NCBI GenBank assembly: GCA_029243485.1
Contig: JAQWRY010000062.1
Coordinates: forward strand, 62,001 to 126,000
Direction of reading: 5' to 3'
Length of the DNA stretch: 64,000 nucleotides
From: Candidatus Binatia bacterium
Lineage (GTDB): Bacteria > Desulfobacterota > Binatia > UBA12015
Shown here piece by piece: positions 19,081-27,822 of this stretch. Within the stretch, counting starts at the first letter, position 1. The number at the start of each line of letters is the position of its first letter. The translations under genes and the position numbers were made by a program. The notes below the pieces were generated by a model that did no database searches, was not told where the DNA came from, and saw only the letters and a program-made list of their open reading frames with translations.

Positions 19081-20157
19081 CTACCTCAACTTCAGGGTGG
19101 CCAGGGCGAGGATCGCGCACACGACGGCGATGATCCAGGCTCGCACGATGATCAACGGCTCCGGCCAACCCAGCAGCTCGAAGTGGTGGTGAATCGGCGC
19201 CATTTTGAAGATGCGCTTGCCCCGCGTCTTGTACGAACCCACCTGGAAGATCACGGAGAGCGCTTCCATGACGAATACGGCGCCGAGAACCGGCAACACC
19301 AGCGCCTGCTTGCTCGCAAGAGCAACGACGGCAAGCGCCGCACCCAGAGGTAACGAGCCCACATCTCCCATGAACATCTGGGCCGGGTAGGCGTTGAACC
19401 ACAGGAAGCCGAGCCCCGCGGCGACGAACGCCCCGCAGAACACCATGAGCTCGCCCGAACCCGCCACGTACTGAATCTGCAGGTAGTCGGCGAAGCGCGC
19501 GTTCCCGGCCACGTACGCGAAGATGCCGCACGTGCCCGCCGCGATCGTGACCGGCCCGATTGCGAGCCCGTCGAGACCGTCGGTGAGATTCACCGCGTTG
19601 GACATCCCGACGATCATGAAGGTGGCAAACGGAACGTACCACCAACCAAGGTCCGGCCGGACGTCCTTGAAGAGTGGAAAGTTGAGCGTCGTCGTGAAGT
19701 CGGGGCTCCCCGCGAGCAACGTGCTCACGACCAACGCGATCAGCACCTGCAGGCCGAACTTCGAACGCACCGAAAGCCCTTTCGAGTTCTGACCGCGGAG
19801 CTTCCGATAGTCGTCCACGAACCCGATCGCGCCGAAGCCCACTGTCGTGAGCAGAGCGAGCCAGACGTAGACGTTGTCGAGATCTGCAAGCAGCAGCGTC
19901 GAGAGGATGCCCGAGAACAGTATCAGCATCCCGCCCATCGTGGGCGTACCGGCCTTGGACAGATGGCTCTCGGGACCATCGTCGCGTATCTGCTGGCCGA
20001 CGTTCTGGGACGTCAGCCACCGAATCAGCACCGGGCCGAGGACCAACGAGATGATCAACGCGGTCAACCCGGCCAGCAACGTCCGGAACGTGATGTACCG
20101 GAATACGTTGAACACCGAGTACGTGGTGTGGAGAGGATAAAGAAGCTGGTACAGCAT
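19081..20157 (-). CDS. mraY: Phospho-N-acetylmuramoyl-pentapeptide transferase
   Basis: A 358-residue inner-membrane enzyme with about ten spans that makes lipid I from UDP-MurNAc-pentapeptide and undecaprenyl phosphate. Signatures: [13 protein letters not shown], the Asp-rich [26 protein letters not shown], and the C-terminal [18 protein letters not shown] strong ribosome site (GGGAGAGGGA) directly precedes its ATG. Upstream, where murF belongs, only about 200 bases separate it from murE, so mraY translation is not coupled to its neighbour as the other genes are. Confidence 0.97.
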   Translation of the reverse strand: MLYQLLYPLHTTYSVFNVFRYITFRTLLAGLTALIISLVLGPVLIRWLTSQNVGQQIRDDGPESHLSKAGTPTMGGMLILFSGILSTLLLADLDNVYVWLALLTTVGFGAIGFVDDYRKLRGQNSKGLSVRSKFGLQVLIALVVSTLLAGSPDFTTTLNFPLFKDVRPDLGWWYVPFATFMIVGMSNAVNLTDGLDGLAIGPVTIAAGTCGIFAYVAGNARFADYLQIQYVAGSGELMVFCGAFVAAGLGFLWFNAYPAQMFMGDVGSLPLGAALAVVALASKQALVLPVLGAVFVMEALSVIFQVGSYKTRGKRIFKMAPIHHHFELLGWPEPLIIVRAWIIAVVCAILALATLKLR

Positions 20158-20199
20158 TTCCCTCTCCCTACACCCTGGGACCCGGTCCGCGCAGCGTGC

Positions 20200-20358
20200 T
20201 CACCACCACCTCCGCACACTTCCTCCACACGCCTGCCGCGCGGCCCCGAATCCGACCGTACCGGAGGGGGGCGGGCCCTGAGTGCCCGCCCCCTTCGATA
20301 CGAACCACCACACCACCACCACCGATCGTACGGCGCAGACGGCCTCCGCCTGCGTCAT
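20200..20358 (-). pseudogene. 52-codon ORF in the murF slot, possible murF scar
   Basis: An ATG at 20358 overlaps the murE stop (TGATG), just where a coupled murF would start, and opens a 52-codon frame beginning MTQAEAVCAVRSVVVVWW that ends at 20200. The first dozen codons could be the start of a MurF, but no UDP-MurNAc-binding, P-loop (GTNGKT) or ligase motif follows, and the composition drifts into GTG and CCC runs. It is either a deletion scar of murF or chance; it does not encode a ligase. Confidence 0.35.
20267..20293 (-). terminator. GC hairpin between murE and mraY
   Basis: GGGGGCGGGC and GCCCGCCCCC form a perfect 10-bp stem with a 7-base loop, 65 bases beyond the murE stop. No T-run follows on either strand, so it may be an attenuator, an RNA-processing barrier or a non-functional remnant rather than a full terminator. 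CCACCACC-type runs lie on both sides (20200-20212 and 20304-20320). Confidence 0.45.
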
Positions 20359-21905
20359 CACGCCGCCACTCCGAGAGCGCGGCGGATCTCTTCCCGATCG
20401 TCGAAGTGCGACTTCGTCGTTCCGACGATCTGGTAATCCTCGTGTCCTTTTCCTGCGATCAAGACGAGATCCCCGGCGCGCGCGACGTTCATCGAACGCT
20501 GAATCGCCGCGCGGCGCCCGGGCACCACCGCATACTCCACCCCACCCCGTTGCCCGAGCGCCTCTTGCGCGACGTGCGTGCAAGACGTCTCCTGCACGCC
20601 CGTCTCGATCGCCTTGATGATTTCGAGCGGATCTTCCGTCCGCGGATTGTCCGAAGTCAGGATGACGAGATCGGCCAGCCGGCCTGCGATCTCGCCCATG
20701 ATCTTGCGCTTCCCGACGTCGCGGTCGCCACCGCACCCGAACACCACGATCAAGCGCTCTCGCGTGAGCGTCCGGAGGCTGCCAAGCGTGTGCTCGAGAG
20801 CATCCGGTTTGTGTGCGTAGTCAACGATGACGGCGAACGGCTGTCCCGCGCGAACCATCTCGAGCCGGCCAGGAACCGAGGCGCAGTCCGCGAGGCCTCG
20901 GACGATGTCGCCTGCGGGAATTCCGATCCGCCAGGCCGCCGCGGAGGCGGCCAGCAGGTTTTGAAGATGCGGCGTTCCGATCAGACCGGTCGCGAATGCG
21001 GCTCGTTCGTCTCCGAGAACGAGAGTGCCTCGCAGACCGTCGAGGTCACACTCGACGTCTTCCGCCGACACGTCCCCACCCTCACCGAACGAAACATGCG
21101 GCACCGTGATCTCCGCTGCGAGCCGCCGGCCCTCGGCGTCTGCGGCGTTCAACACCGCGAACGATTCCTTCCCGGAATCCGGCAGGACTTCGTGCAGCAG
21201 CCGAGCCTTCGCGGCAGCGTAGCTGCTCAGGTCCTCGTGGAAGTCTAGATGGTCGCGAGAGAGATTCGTGTACACACCGGCATCGCACGACGTCGCGTGG
21301 AGTCGGTCGAGAGCCAGGGCGTGCGACGACGCCTCCATCACCGCGTGCGTCACGCCGGAATCGACCATGCGACGCAGGAGATCCTGGAGCGCCACCGCGT
21401 CCGGAGTCGTGAGAGGGGCCGCCTCGCACTCATCCGCGAATCGATACTCGATCGTACCGATCAGCCCCGTCGGATGGCCCGCCGCCTGGAAGATCTTCTC
21501 GAGGATCCAGGCCGTGGTCGTCTTGCCGCTGGTGCCGGTAATCGCGACCAGGACGAGCTTCGTGCTCGGCCGGCCCGCGCGCTCCGCCGCCGCGGCCGCC
21601 GCGAACCGGCGCGAGGACGAGCAGGCGATCACCACGGCGTCACGCGCCGTCTCCGCCACGCGCTCCGCTTGATCTTCTTCGACGGCGATCGCGTGCGCTC
21701 CCGACGTCAGCGCGGCACCGACGAACCTCGCCCCGTCCTGCTCTTCACCCCGAATCGCGACAAAGAGATCTCCGGGCGTGACCTGCCGGGAGTCGATCCG
21801 CACGGAACCGATCGGTGCAGTCGGCTCGCCGTGCACGATCCGCGCATCCCCGGCAGCCGCCACCAGGTCGGCGACGGTCGAGGTCGATTCGACGGCGGAG
21901 CTCAT
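20358..21905 (-). CDS. murE: UDP-MurNAc-L-Ala-D-Glu:meso-DAP ligase
   Basis: A 515-residue Mur ligase adding the third stem-peptide residue. P-loop ITGTSGKTTTAWILEK at residues 122-137, Mg/tripeptide site MEASSHALALDRL, and LSRDHLDFHEDLSSY. The DNPR motif at 419-422 (TSDNPRTEDPLEI) is the signature of meso-diaminopimelate specificity, so the murein is of Gram-negative DAP type. ATG overlaps the ftsI stop; downstream the expected murF is missing. Confidence 0.96.
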   Translation of the reverse strand: MSSAVESTSTVADLVAAAGDARIVHGEPTAPIGSVRIDSRQVTPGDLFVAIRGEEQDGARFVGAALTSGAHAIAVEEDQAERVAETARDAVVIACSSSRRFAAAAAAERAGRPSTKLVLVAITGTSGKTTTAWILEKIFQAAGHPTGLIGTIEYRFADECEAAPLTTPDAVALQDLLRRMVDSGVTHAVMEASSHALALDRLHATSCDAGVYTNLSRDHLDFHEDLSSYAAAKARLLHEVLPDSGKESFAVLNAADAEGRRLAAEITVPHVSFGEGGDVSAEDVECDLDGLRGTLVLGDERAAFATGLIGTPHLQNLLAASAAAWRIGIPAGDIVRGLADCASVPGRLEMVRAGQPFAVIVDYAHKPDALEHTLGSLRTLTRERLIVVFGCGGDRDVGKRKIMGEIAGRLADLVILTSDNPRTEDPLEIIKAIETGVQETSCTHVAQEALGQRGGVEYAVVPGRRAAIQRSMNVARAGDLVLIAGKGHEDYQIVGTTKSHFDDREEIRRALGVAA

Positions 21906-23881
21906 GTCGACGGCTCCAACATCACGCGAACGACACCACCCTGCTCGAAGGCCGTACCCGCTGCCGGGTCTTGGCGCGTCACGAAGCCCGTCCCGAGCAG
22001 CTCGATGCGAAGCCCTGCAAGCCGGGCTCGCTCGATCGCACGTCGCAGACTGAGTCCGCGGAACGAAGGAATACCGCTCGGCTCCACGGGCTCGACGAAC
22101 GACACCGTCGCCGCGACGGCCGGAAGGGGGGAGATCGGACGCGGCAACGGCGCCTCGAAACGCGGGCGGCGGCCAAGATGATCGAGGGCCCGCGCAGTAA
22201 TCTCTCGGAAGATCGGCGCGGCGACGACGCCGCCGTATTTCACGCCCTGAGGGTTGTCGATCATCACGACCACGACCAGGGCCGGCTGTTCCGCCGGCGC
22301 GAAGCCGATGAAGGACGCGAGCCGCTCTTTTCCGTATCGCTTGGTCTCGCGATCGACCTTCTGCGCGGTACCGGTCTTGCCGGCCACGCGAACCCCCTGA
22401 ATGCGCGCGTTCTTGCCCGTGCCCTCCGAGACGACGAGCTCGAGCATGTCCGTGACCGCGTAGGCCGTTTCCGGCCGAATGACCCGGTGCGAAGCCGCCT
22501 CGCGCTCACCGGGATCCCAGTCGAAGAGAACGTTTCCGCTCGAGTCGACGGCCCGCTCGAGCACGTACGGCTTGTAGAGGACGCCGCCATTCGCGATCGC
22601 CCCGAACGCCGCGGCGATCTGAATCGGCGTGACCGCAATGCCCTGCCCGAAGCTGATGTTCGCAAAGTCGATGTCCGCCCAACGGGCGGCCGGCCGCAGA
22701 ATCCCCGCTGACTCGTACGGAAGGTCAATCGACGTCGGGCTCCCGAACCCAAAGCCGCGCAGGTAGTCCGAGAGTCGTTCCGGACCGAGCATGCCCGCGA
22801 TCTTCGCGGTGCCGATGTTGCTCGAGAACTTCATGACCTCGGGCAGCGACAGAAGCTCGTAGCGATGGTGATCGTGAATGGTCCGACGGCCGATGCGGAA
22901 CGCGCCCTTCTCGCAGTCGATCTGGTCCTCGAGACCGACGACGCCTTCGTTGTAAGCCGCCGCGATGGTCATCGCCTTCAAGGTCGAACCGGGCTCGACC
23001 GGATCCGTGACGCCGCGGTTGCGGCGCATTTCCGGCTCCGCGCTCCCGGGCCGATTCGGGTCGTAGGTCGGGTAGTTCGCCAGAGCGAGTACCGCGCCGC
23101 TGTGCGGGTCGAGAAGGATCGCAGTACCCGCCGACGCCCTCGACTTCTCGACACCAAGAGCCAGCTCCCGCTCGACCATCGCCTGCAATTGGGCGTCGAT
23201 CGTGAGCTCGAGCTCAGCACCAGGCGCCGGCGCATCGTCGAAGTCCTCGCGGGCGTGATCGAAGCCCTGCGTGAGCATCGTGCGGCCGCGGCCGTCCCTC
23301 TCGAGCTGCAGCACGGTCTCGCGACCGCGCATCCAGCGGTCGTAACGAAGCTCGACTCCGTACCGACCGCGAAGCTCACTCCCCGCGGCGGTGCCGATGA
23401 CGTGCGCCGCGAGCGTGCCCTTCGGATAGCGGCGACGGGGCTCAATGATGGTGTCGACGCCATCGAGATGCAGGCTCGCGATGGCCCGCGCCTGGTCACG
23501 CGTCACATGGCGCTTCAACCAGACGAACCCGGCCTTCTTGTTCACACGACGCTCGAGAGCCGGAATGCTCATGTCCAGAATCTCGGCGAGCTTCGGGACG
23601 ACGTCTGCCGGGACCTGGTGATACTTCGGGCTCGCGTAGATCGAAGGAGCGCCGACTGTGAGGGCCAACGTGCGCCCACTGCGATCGAGGATCGACCCTC
23701 GCGACGCCGCCATGCGAAGCGTCTTTCGATGCTGACGATCTGCCTTCGCGGACAGCTCGGGACGCTGAACGATGGTGAGATGCGCCAGACGGACGCCCAT
23801 GCCGCCGAACGCGGCTACGAGAACGCCCGCCAGCAGGAGGATGCGCCCGTTCGGGGTTCGCTCCGTCACCGCGACCGTCAC
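21902..23881 (-). CDS. ftsI: Septal transpeptidase FtsI (PBP3) with PASTA domain
   Basis: A 659-residue class B penicillin-binding protein anchored by one N-terminal span (residues 13-33). The pedestal has RGSILDRSGRTLA; the transpeptidase motifs are STLK at 299-302 (active-site Ser299), SSN at 353-355 and KTG at 502-504. A PASTA domain occupies about 597-657 (IPSFRGLSLRRAIERARLAG), as in many delta-proteobacterial FtsI proteins and unlike the enterobacterial one. It cross-links septal murein with FtsW. Overlaps ftsL upstream and murE downstream by four bases each. Confidence 0.96.
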   Translation of the reverse strand: MTVAVTERTPNGRILLLAGVLVAAFGGMGVRLAHLTIVQRPELSAKADRQHRKTLRMAASRGSILDRSGRTLALTVGAPSIYASPKYHQVPADVVPKLAEILDMSIPALERRVNKKAGFVWLKRHVTRDQARAIASLHLDGVDTIIEPRRRYPKGTLAAHVIGTAAGSELRGRYGVELRYDRWMRGRETVLQLERDGRGRTMLTQGFDHAREDFDDAPAPGAELELTIDAQLQAMVERELALGVEKSRASAGTAILLDPHSGAVLALANYPTYDPNRPGSAEPEMRRNRGVTDPVEPGSTLKAMTIAAAYNEGVVGLEDQIDCEKGAFRIGRRTIHDHHRYELLSLPEVMKFSSNIGTAKIAGMLGPERLSDYLRGFGFGSPTSIDLPYESAGILRPAARWADIDFANISFGQGIAVTPIQIAAAFGAIANGGVLYKPYVLERAVDSSGNVLFDWDPGEREAASHRVIRPETAYAVTDMLELVVSEGTGKNARIQGVRVAGKTGTAQKVDRETKRYGKERLASFIGFAPAEQPALVVVVMIDNPQGVKYGGVVAAPIFREITARALDHLGRRPRFEAPLPRPISPLPAVAATVSFVEPVEPSGIPSFRGLSLRRAIERARLAGLRIELLGTGFVTRQDPAAGTAFEQGGVVRVMLEPST

Positions 23882-24282
23882 CGCATCGACCTCCGTGTCG
23901 CGGAGGCGAGCTGCTTCGTGCGCAGATCGATGACCTGCCCCGCAGTCGGCTGTCCGAGCCCGAGACGTCGCTCGGCTTCGAGCTGGAGATGCTCCGTGCG
24001 AAGCAGGCCCGCGAGCTCATCGGCGAGTTCTTCCCGCTGCGTGTCGAGCCGCCGGTTGAGTTCGATCGCCTTGGAACGCTTGTAGCCGAGTTGCGCCACC
24101 TGGATCCCGGTCCACACGTGGAACGCGGCGGCGAGACCGATCGCGACACCTCCCACGAGGATCGCTCGATTGCCCGGACGCGACACGGGCGTCGTACTGC
24201 CTTTGGAAACCCGGGGGCGCTTCGTCGCCCGCGTCGTGCGCTTGGCAGCGGTCTTCTTCTCTTTCGCCGCCGCCGTGCTCAC
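23878..24282 (-). CDS. ftsL: Cell division protein FtsL
   Basis: A 134-residue small bitopic protein. After a Lys/Arg/Ala-rich cytoplasmic tail of about 45 residues there is one span (AILVGGVAIGLAAAFHVW) and a leucine-zipper-like coiled coil with heptads (IELNRRLDTQREELADELAG, LLRTEHLQLEAERRLGL). FtsL joins FtsB and FtsQ and activates FtsWI. The start is the GTG at 24282 overlapping the rsmH stop (GTGA); the longer frame upstream reads through rsmH and is rejected. Identity rests on position, topology and coiled coil, since FtsL is poorly conserved. Confidence 0.88.
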   Translation of the reverse strand: MSTAAAKEKKTAAKRTTRATKRPRVSKGSTTPVSRPGNRAILVGGVAIGLAAAFHVWTGIQVAQLGYKRSKAIELNRRLDTQREELADELAGLLRTEHLQLEAERRLGLGQPTAGQVIDLRTKQLASATRRSMR

Positions 24283-25235
24283 GAGTCGTCTCCCGCGTCT
24301 TCGAGCCACTCGATGGCACGCAGCCGCGCGCTTCGGGCGCGAGGGTTTCCTTCGATCTCTTCCTCGGACGGGGTCGCCACGCGACGGGTCAGCGCCTCGG
24401 CGCGCGCCTTCCCCCCGCACTGACACATCATCAGCGCGGGCGGACACACGCAGGCCTTCGCCCACAGCGCGAACGTCCGCTTCACTGGTCGGTCCTCGAG
24501 AGAGTGATAGGCAAGGATGACCACGCGTCCATGCAGGGAAAGCCGGTCTTGCAACGCAACGAGGAGCGCGTCGAGTTCCTCGAGCTCCCGGTTCACGGCG
24601 ATCCGCAGGGCCTGGAAGGTGAGCGTCGACGGGTCGTGCTTGCGACCGCGCCGGGGTCCCACGGCACGATGAACGGCTGCGCGCAGAGCGCTCGTCGTCG
24701 CGGGCGATTCGTCGGCTCGCTTGATCGCACGTGCGATCCGGCGCCCCGCCGGCTCGTCACCGAGTTCTTTGATCAGAGTCCCGAGCTCGCTCACGTCGAG
24801 CCGCGCGAGCAGCTCCGCGGCGCTCTCCCCGTGGGTCTGATCCATTCTCATGTCGAGCGGCGCGTCGCTCTGGAAGCTGAATCCGCGACCGGCGTCGTCG
24901 AGCTGCATCGACGAGACGCCGAGGTCGGCGAGAATCCCATCCGCGTGGGTCCAACCGATGGAGTCCATCGCACCGGGCATCCCCGAAAACGGCGACTGGA
25001 CCAGGTGCACCCGGTCGCCGAACGGCGCGAGCCGCGCACGCGCCTTCTCGAGCGCGACCGGATCTCGATCGATGGCCAACAGCTCGGCATCCGAAGGCGC
25101 CGCCTCAAGCAGCGCCTCCGAGTGTCCACCGAGCCCCACCGTGAGATCGATGAGGCGTAGGCCCGGGCGGGGCGTCGGAAGGAGGAGGCGGACCACGTCC
25201 GCCCGCATCACCGGCTCATGTTCGAGCCCATCCAC
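24279..25235 (-). CDS. rsmH: 16S rRNA m4C1402 methyltransferase
   Basis: A 318-residue SAM-dependent methyltransferase (MraW) modifying C1402 of 16S rRNA. It begins HEPVM and has LIDLTVGLGGHSEALLE (SAM motif I), ADGILADLGVSSMQLD, DMRMDQTHGESAAELL, and FQALRIAVNRELEEL. I chose the GTG at 25235 because a GGAGGAG ribosome site lies about eight bases upstream and the protein then has family length; longer in-frame starts would overlap mraZ. Confidence 0.95.
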   Translation of the reverse strand: MDGLEHEPVMRADVVRLLLPTPRPGLRLIDLTVGLGGHSEALLEAAPSDAELLAIDRDPVALEKARARLAPFGDRVHLVQSPFSGMPGAMDSIGWTHADGILADLGVSSMQLDDAGRGFSFQSDAPLDMRMDQTHGESAAELLARLDVSELGTLIKELGDEPAGRRIARAIKRADESPATTSALRAAVHRAVGPRRGRKHDPSTLTFQALRIAVNRELEELDALLVALQDRLSLHGRVVILAYHSLEDRPVKRTFALWAKACVCPPALMMCQCGGKARAEALTRRVATPSEEEIEGNPRARSARLRAIEWLEDAGDDS

Positions 25236-25329
25236 CGCCCTCTCCTCCTTCCGTCGCGTCCCGCCCGGGTCGCCTTCGAGAAGGCCGGACGCCCAATCGG
25301 CGTCGCCCTCTCCATTGAAAACAGTTTGA

Positions 25330-25791
25330 TCAGATCCCCAGGTCACCGAGGGCATTCCGGTTTTGGCGCATCATGTCCTGGTACGCTTCGACGATGTCCT
25401 CGTAGGCCTCGGAACGAAAAATCCGGATCTTGTTCCGCGAACCGACGAACGTGACCTCTTCCGCGAGCTTCGCTCGCGTCCGCAAACTTTGCGGAATCAG
25501 GATTCTTCCTTGCCCATCGAGCTGGCAGGACTGGGCCTGCCCGATGTACACTGACTCGAAATATGTTCGCGCTTCGCCAAACGAGCCGGTCATCTGGTCC
25601 AACCGGTCTCCCAGCTTCTCCCACTCGGGCATGGTGTAGAGATCCAGGCACGGGTTGGGATCGACGAAGTGGTACGTCACCATCACCTGCTTCTGCCCGA
25701 GCTCCTTGAGGAGCCCGCGATGGCGAGCCGGTATGGCCACCCGGCCTTTGTCGTCCACCGAGTTGTTGAATGTTCCTTCGAACGTCCGCAT
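25330..25791 (-). CDS. mraZ: Transcriptional regulator MraZ
   Basis: A 153-residue AbrB-like protein with two swapped-hairpin repeats: FNNSVDDKGRVAIPARHR near the N-terminus and CQLDGQGRILIPQSLR in the second half, each with the DxxGRxxxP signature. MraZ represses the dcw promoter by binding tandem TGGGN boxes, two of which are seen upstream (25812-25826). First gene of the division operon, preceded by a TTGACA element. Confidence 0.96.
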   Translation of the reverse strand: MRTFEGTFNNSVDDKGRVAIPARHRGLLKELGQKQVMVTYHFVDPNPCLDLYTMPEWEKLGDRLDQMTGSFGEARTYFESVYIGQAQSCQLDGQGRILIPQSLRTRAKLAEEVTFVGSRNKIRIFRSEAYEDIVEAYQDMMRQNRNALGDLGI

Positions 25792-25811
25792 GGGAATAAC
25801 CGCTCACTGTT

Positions 25812-25826
25812 CCCCACATTCCACCA
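25812..25826 (-). promoter_or_regulatory. MraZ boxes upstream of mraZ
   Basis: On the minus strand TGGTG and TGGGG are spaced by five bases, 20-35 bases upstream of the mraZ ATG. This is the 10-bp-period TGGNG pattern known for MraZ autoregulation. Only two copies are clear (three to four is usual), so the site is likely but minimal. Confidence 0.55.
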
Positions 25827-25829
25827 CTT

Positions 25830-25860
25830 TGGGTTTGGGCGTTTCGAATAGCCGTGTCAA
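25830..25860 (-). promoter_or_regulatory. Candidate promoter of the dcw operon
   Basis: A consensus -35 hexamer TTGACA reads leftward at 25860-25855. The -10 at 16-18 bases spacing is weak (CCAAAC/CAAACC). Position just upstream of the MraZ boxes supports a repressible mraZ promoter. Confidence 0.4.
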
Positions 25861-26165
25861 CAGGTTTGTGTGGGAATCCGCACCAACGAAAAACCTGCTG
25901 ATAAATCAGTTACTTAGCTAAGGCGAACATAGGGCGTAGATCTGTTCTTCGGATCCGCCGACCGGCTGGATTGCTCACGGAGTGGGCAGCGCCGCCCTCC
26001 CCCACTCGGCAAACCTACGCAAACATCTGATTTTAAATCAGATTTTCCGCGTGGTGGGGCAGGCGCCCTGGAAATGAGATCCCGCGGTGGGGAGAGGCGC
26101 CTGGAGAATTCCGCCGCACGCGTGGGGGGAATTCCCTGTCCATCTGAATCATCCGGTACCAGGTG
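25861..26165. other. Intergenic region between mraZ and rnpB with palindromes
   Basis: About 300 bases without a gene. Three inverted repeats stand out in its more A+T-rich part: CTGATAAATCAG (25898-25909), CTTAGCTAAG (25913-25922), and a 9-bp-arm palindrome ATCTGATTT-T-AAATCAGAT (26025-26043). They look like operators or processing signals of unknown factors. The segment 26045-26160 is G-rich and holds the presumed 3' trailer of RNase P RNA; no clear T-run terminator was seen. Confidence 0.5.
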
Positions 26166-26541
26166 TCGGAGGGAGTCTGTAAGCCGGATTCTGTCCCCGA
26201 TGGCAGAGCCACCGGGCGACGGTCATTCATCTGGGCGCATGATTGCTCACACGCTCGTTGCGGCAGTACCCGGGAGATATGGGCGGGTCGCCCTCCTCCC
26301 AGTTTCGCCTTGCACCGGACGGGGTTTGCCGAGCGCCGCGGCTCTCGCGCGCGGCCGGTGAGCTCTTACCTCACCTTTTCACCGTGACCGATCGAACGAA
26401 CCGACCGGACGTCTCGTTTTCTGTGGCACTTTCCCCCAGTCACCTGGAGCCGCCGTTAGCGGCCGTCCCTACCCTTTGGAGTCCGGACTTTCCTACCGGA
26501 TCAGCCGAAGCCAACCCGATCGACCGCCCGACTCCCTCCGA
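26166..26541 (-). ncRNA. rnpB: RNase P RNA
   Basis: About 376 bases with type A RNase P RNA features on the minus strand. The two ends pair through a 12-bp helix (26530-26541 with 26166-26177). Conserved core elements are seen: GAGGAAAGTCCGG-like sequence read as GTAGGAAAGTCCGGACTCC near the 5' end, GGTAAGAGCTCACCGG mid-molecule, and CAGAATCCGGCTTACAGACT near the 3' end, the universally conserved CR-V segment. It processes pre-tRNA 5' ends with RnpA. A TTGACT on the minus strand at 26578-26573 is a possible -35 upstream. Confidence 0.95.
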
Positions 26542-26848
26542 CGACTGAAGATTTCGCGATGACGGGACCCGGAGTCAAGGTTTGGGGGTCTCAGGCGACG
26601 GGGCAGGCCCTCCCTCTTCGGCGGGCACGGGAGGTTCGACTGATTTCGGCCGGGCCGCCCCGGGAGGGACGTTGGTTAGTCGTTGTTTCGTCTTCGAAGT
26701 CGGGGCGGCGCTGCTCAGTCCGGACCTGGATCATTGCTGGGCGCGGGAGGCACGACCGCGCCCCGATCGTGCGGCTCAGCCCGCGTCTCAGCGGTGAGCC
26801 CGCCTCGGGCCAGCCGAGTTGCAGGGGCGGCGGCGAACCTAGCCGATG
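26542..26848. other. Region upstream of rnpB without a gene
   Basis: About 300 bases between RNase P RNA and the repeat array. It is G/C-skewed with scattered GGGC and CTCAG words that look like degenerate outliers of the neighbouring 25-bp repeats. Apart from the possible rnpB -35 element at 26573-26578 I see no conserved coding or RNA feature. Confidence 0.5.
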
Positions 26849-26936
26849 CTCAGGCGGGCGGGCTCAGGCGGGCTGGCTCAGGCGACGCTCAGGCGGGCTG
26901 GCTCAGCCGACGCTCAGGCGGGCGGGCTCAGCCGAC
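26849..26936. repeat. 25-bp tandem repeat array beside zinc-ribbon gene
   Basis: About three and a half copies of a 25-base unit of the form GCTCAGGCGGGC(T/G)GGCTCAG plus CCGAC; the last two copies differ at one base, the first ones are one unit shortened. Each unit contains two CTCAG words. The array starts exactly at the stop codon of the zinc-ribbon gene (stop at 26928-26930) and runs downstream of it. No CRISPR-like spacers are present. Confidence 0.8.
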
Positions 26937-27659
26937 GGAGGCTTCGTCGCTGTCGATGCGCCAGAACAAAATCCGCTGACAGCTCGGGCAATCGATGAGG
27001 CTGTTGCCCTTGCGGATGTCGTTGGCCATCTGCGGCGGGATCGACATGTTGCAACCGATACAGATGTCGCGAACCATCTCGACGACCGCGAGACCCGCTC
27101 GGCGCGAGAAGACGGTCTCATAGCGCCTGCGAACGTTGGGCTTCAGCAGCGCTGCGATGCGCTCTCGCTCAGCCTCCTCGGACGCGATTTCCTTGTTGAG
27201 AGTGCCGATCAGGCCCTTGGTCTCGTCGGCGTGCGCCTGGGCGCGGTCGACGATCGCCTGAAGCTCTTCTTCGATCGCCTTCAGCCCACCCTCGACCGAT
27301 TCGGTCTGCTCAAGGACGGTATAGAGCTCTTCCTCGTGCCGGGAGCTCAGCTCCTTCAGACCGTCGATCTCACGCTGGGCCGCCTCGAGTTCCTTGTCGT
27401 TGCGGATCCGGGTGAGGCGCATCCGACGTTCTGTCAAGCGACGCTCCTCTTCTTGGAGGACGGCTTCCAACTCGCGTCGCTGGACGCCGGTGGAGTCGGA
27501 GTCTGCCCGAATCGCTTCGACTTCGACCAGCTTGGCGGTGCGTTCGGCCTCGAGGTCGGCGGCCGTCTTTTGGAGGTCCTCGATCTGGATGCTCCGCTCG
27601 CGGTTTCTCCGATCGATTTCCTGCAAATTCACCAGAGTATCGATCACCGATTCGTCCAA
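26928..27659 (-). CDS. Coiled-coil protein with C4 zinc ribbon (zf-RING_7)
   Basis: A 243-residue protein. Residues about 10-175 form a long antiparallel coiled coil (repeated LEAERTAKLVEVEAIRA, RRMRLTRIRNDKELEAAQRE, EEAERERIAALL heptads), and the C-terminus is a zinc ribbon with C-x2-C (ICIGCNMSIPPQ) and C-x2-C (DCPSCQRILFW). This is the PF02591/COG1579 family, cytoplasmic, of unproven function (suggested nucleic-acid or chaperone-like roles). It is often a neighbour of rnpB in delta-proteobacteria, as here. Its stop is embedded in a tandem repeat array. Confidence 0.88.
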   Translation of the reverse strand: MDESVIDTLVNLQEIDRRNRERSIQIEDLQKTAADLEAERTAKLVEVEAIRADSDSTGVQRRELEAVLQEEERRLTERRMRLTRIRNDKELEAAQREIDGLKELSSRHEEELYTVLEQTESVEGGLKAIEEELQAIVDRAQAHADETKGLIGTLNKEIASEEAERERIAALLKPNVRRRYETVFSRRAGLAVVEMVRDICIGCNMSIPPQMANDIRKGNSLIDCPSCQRILFWRIDSDEASVG

Positions 27660-27822
27660 ATAGTGCCTCCCAGGCCGCGCAACTTAGCAACTTACCACTC
27701 GGTTTAGCCTGCGCAAGATGGGTTTGTGCCCACATGGCTCGGTTTGCCGCGAAAACGAGGTGCTCTCGCCCCGGTTTCGCGCCCGAACGTCCCTTCCTCC
27801 TGCCGATCGGACCCTGCCCGGC

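Noticed and set aside
20200-20736. 178-codon minus-strand ORF overlapping murE
   Set aside because: Its first two thirds read murE in the wrong frame; only the last 52 codons in the murF slot are reported, as a possible scar.
26849-26936. CRISPR array
   Set aside because: The units are contiguous, 25 bases, without unique spacers and without cas genes nearby.
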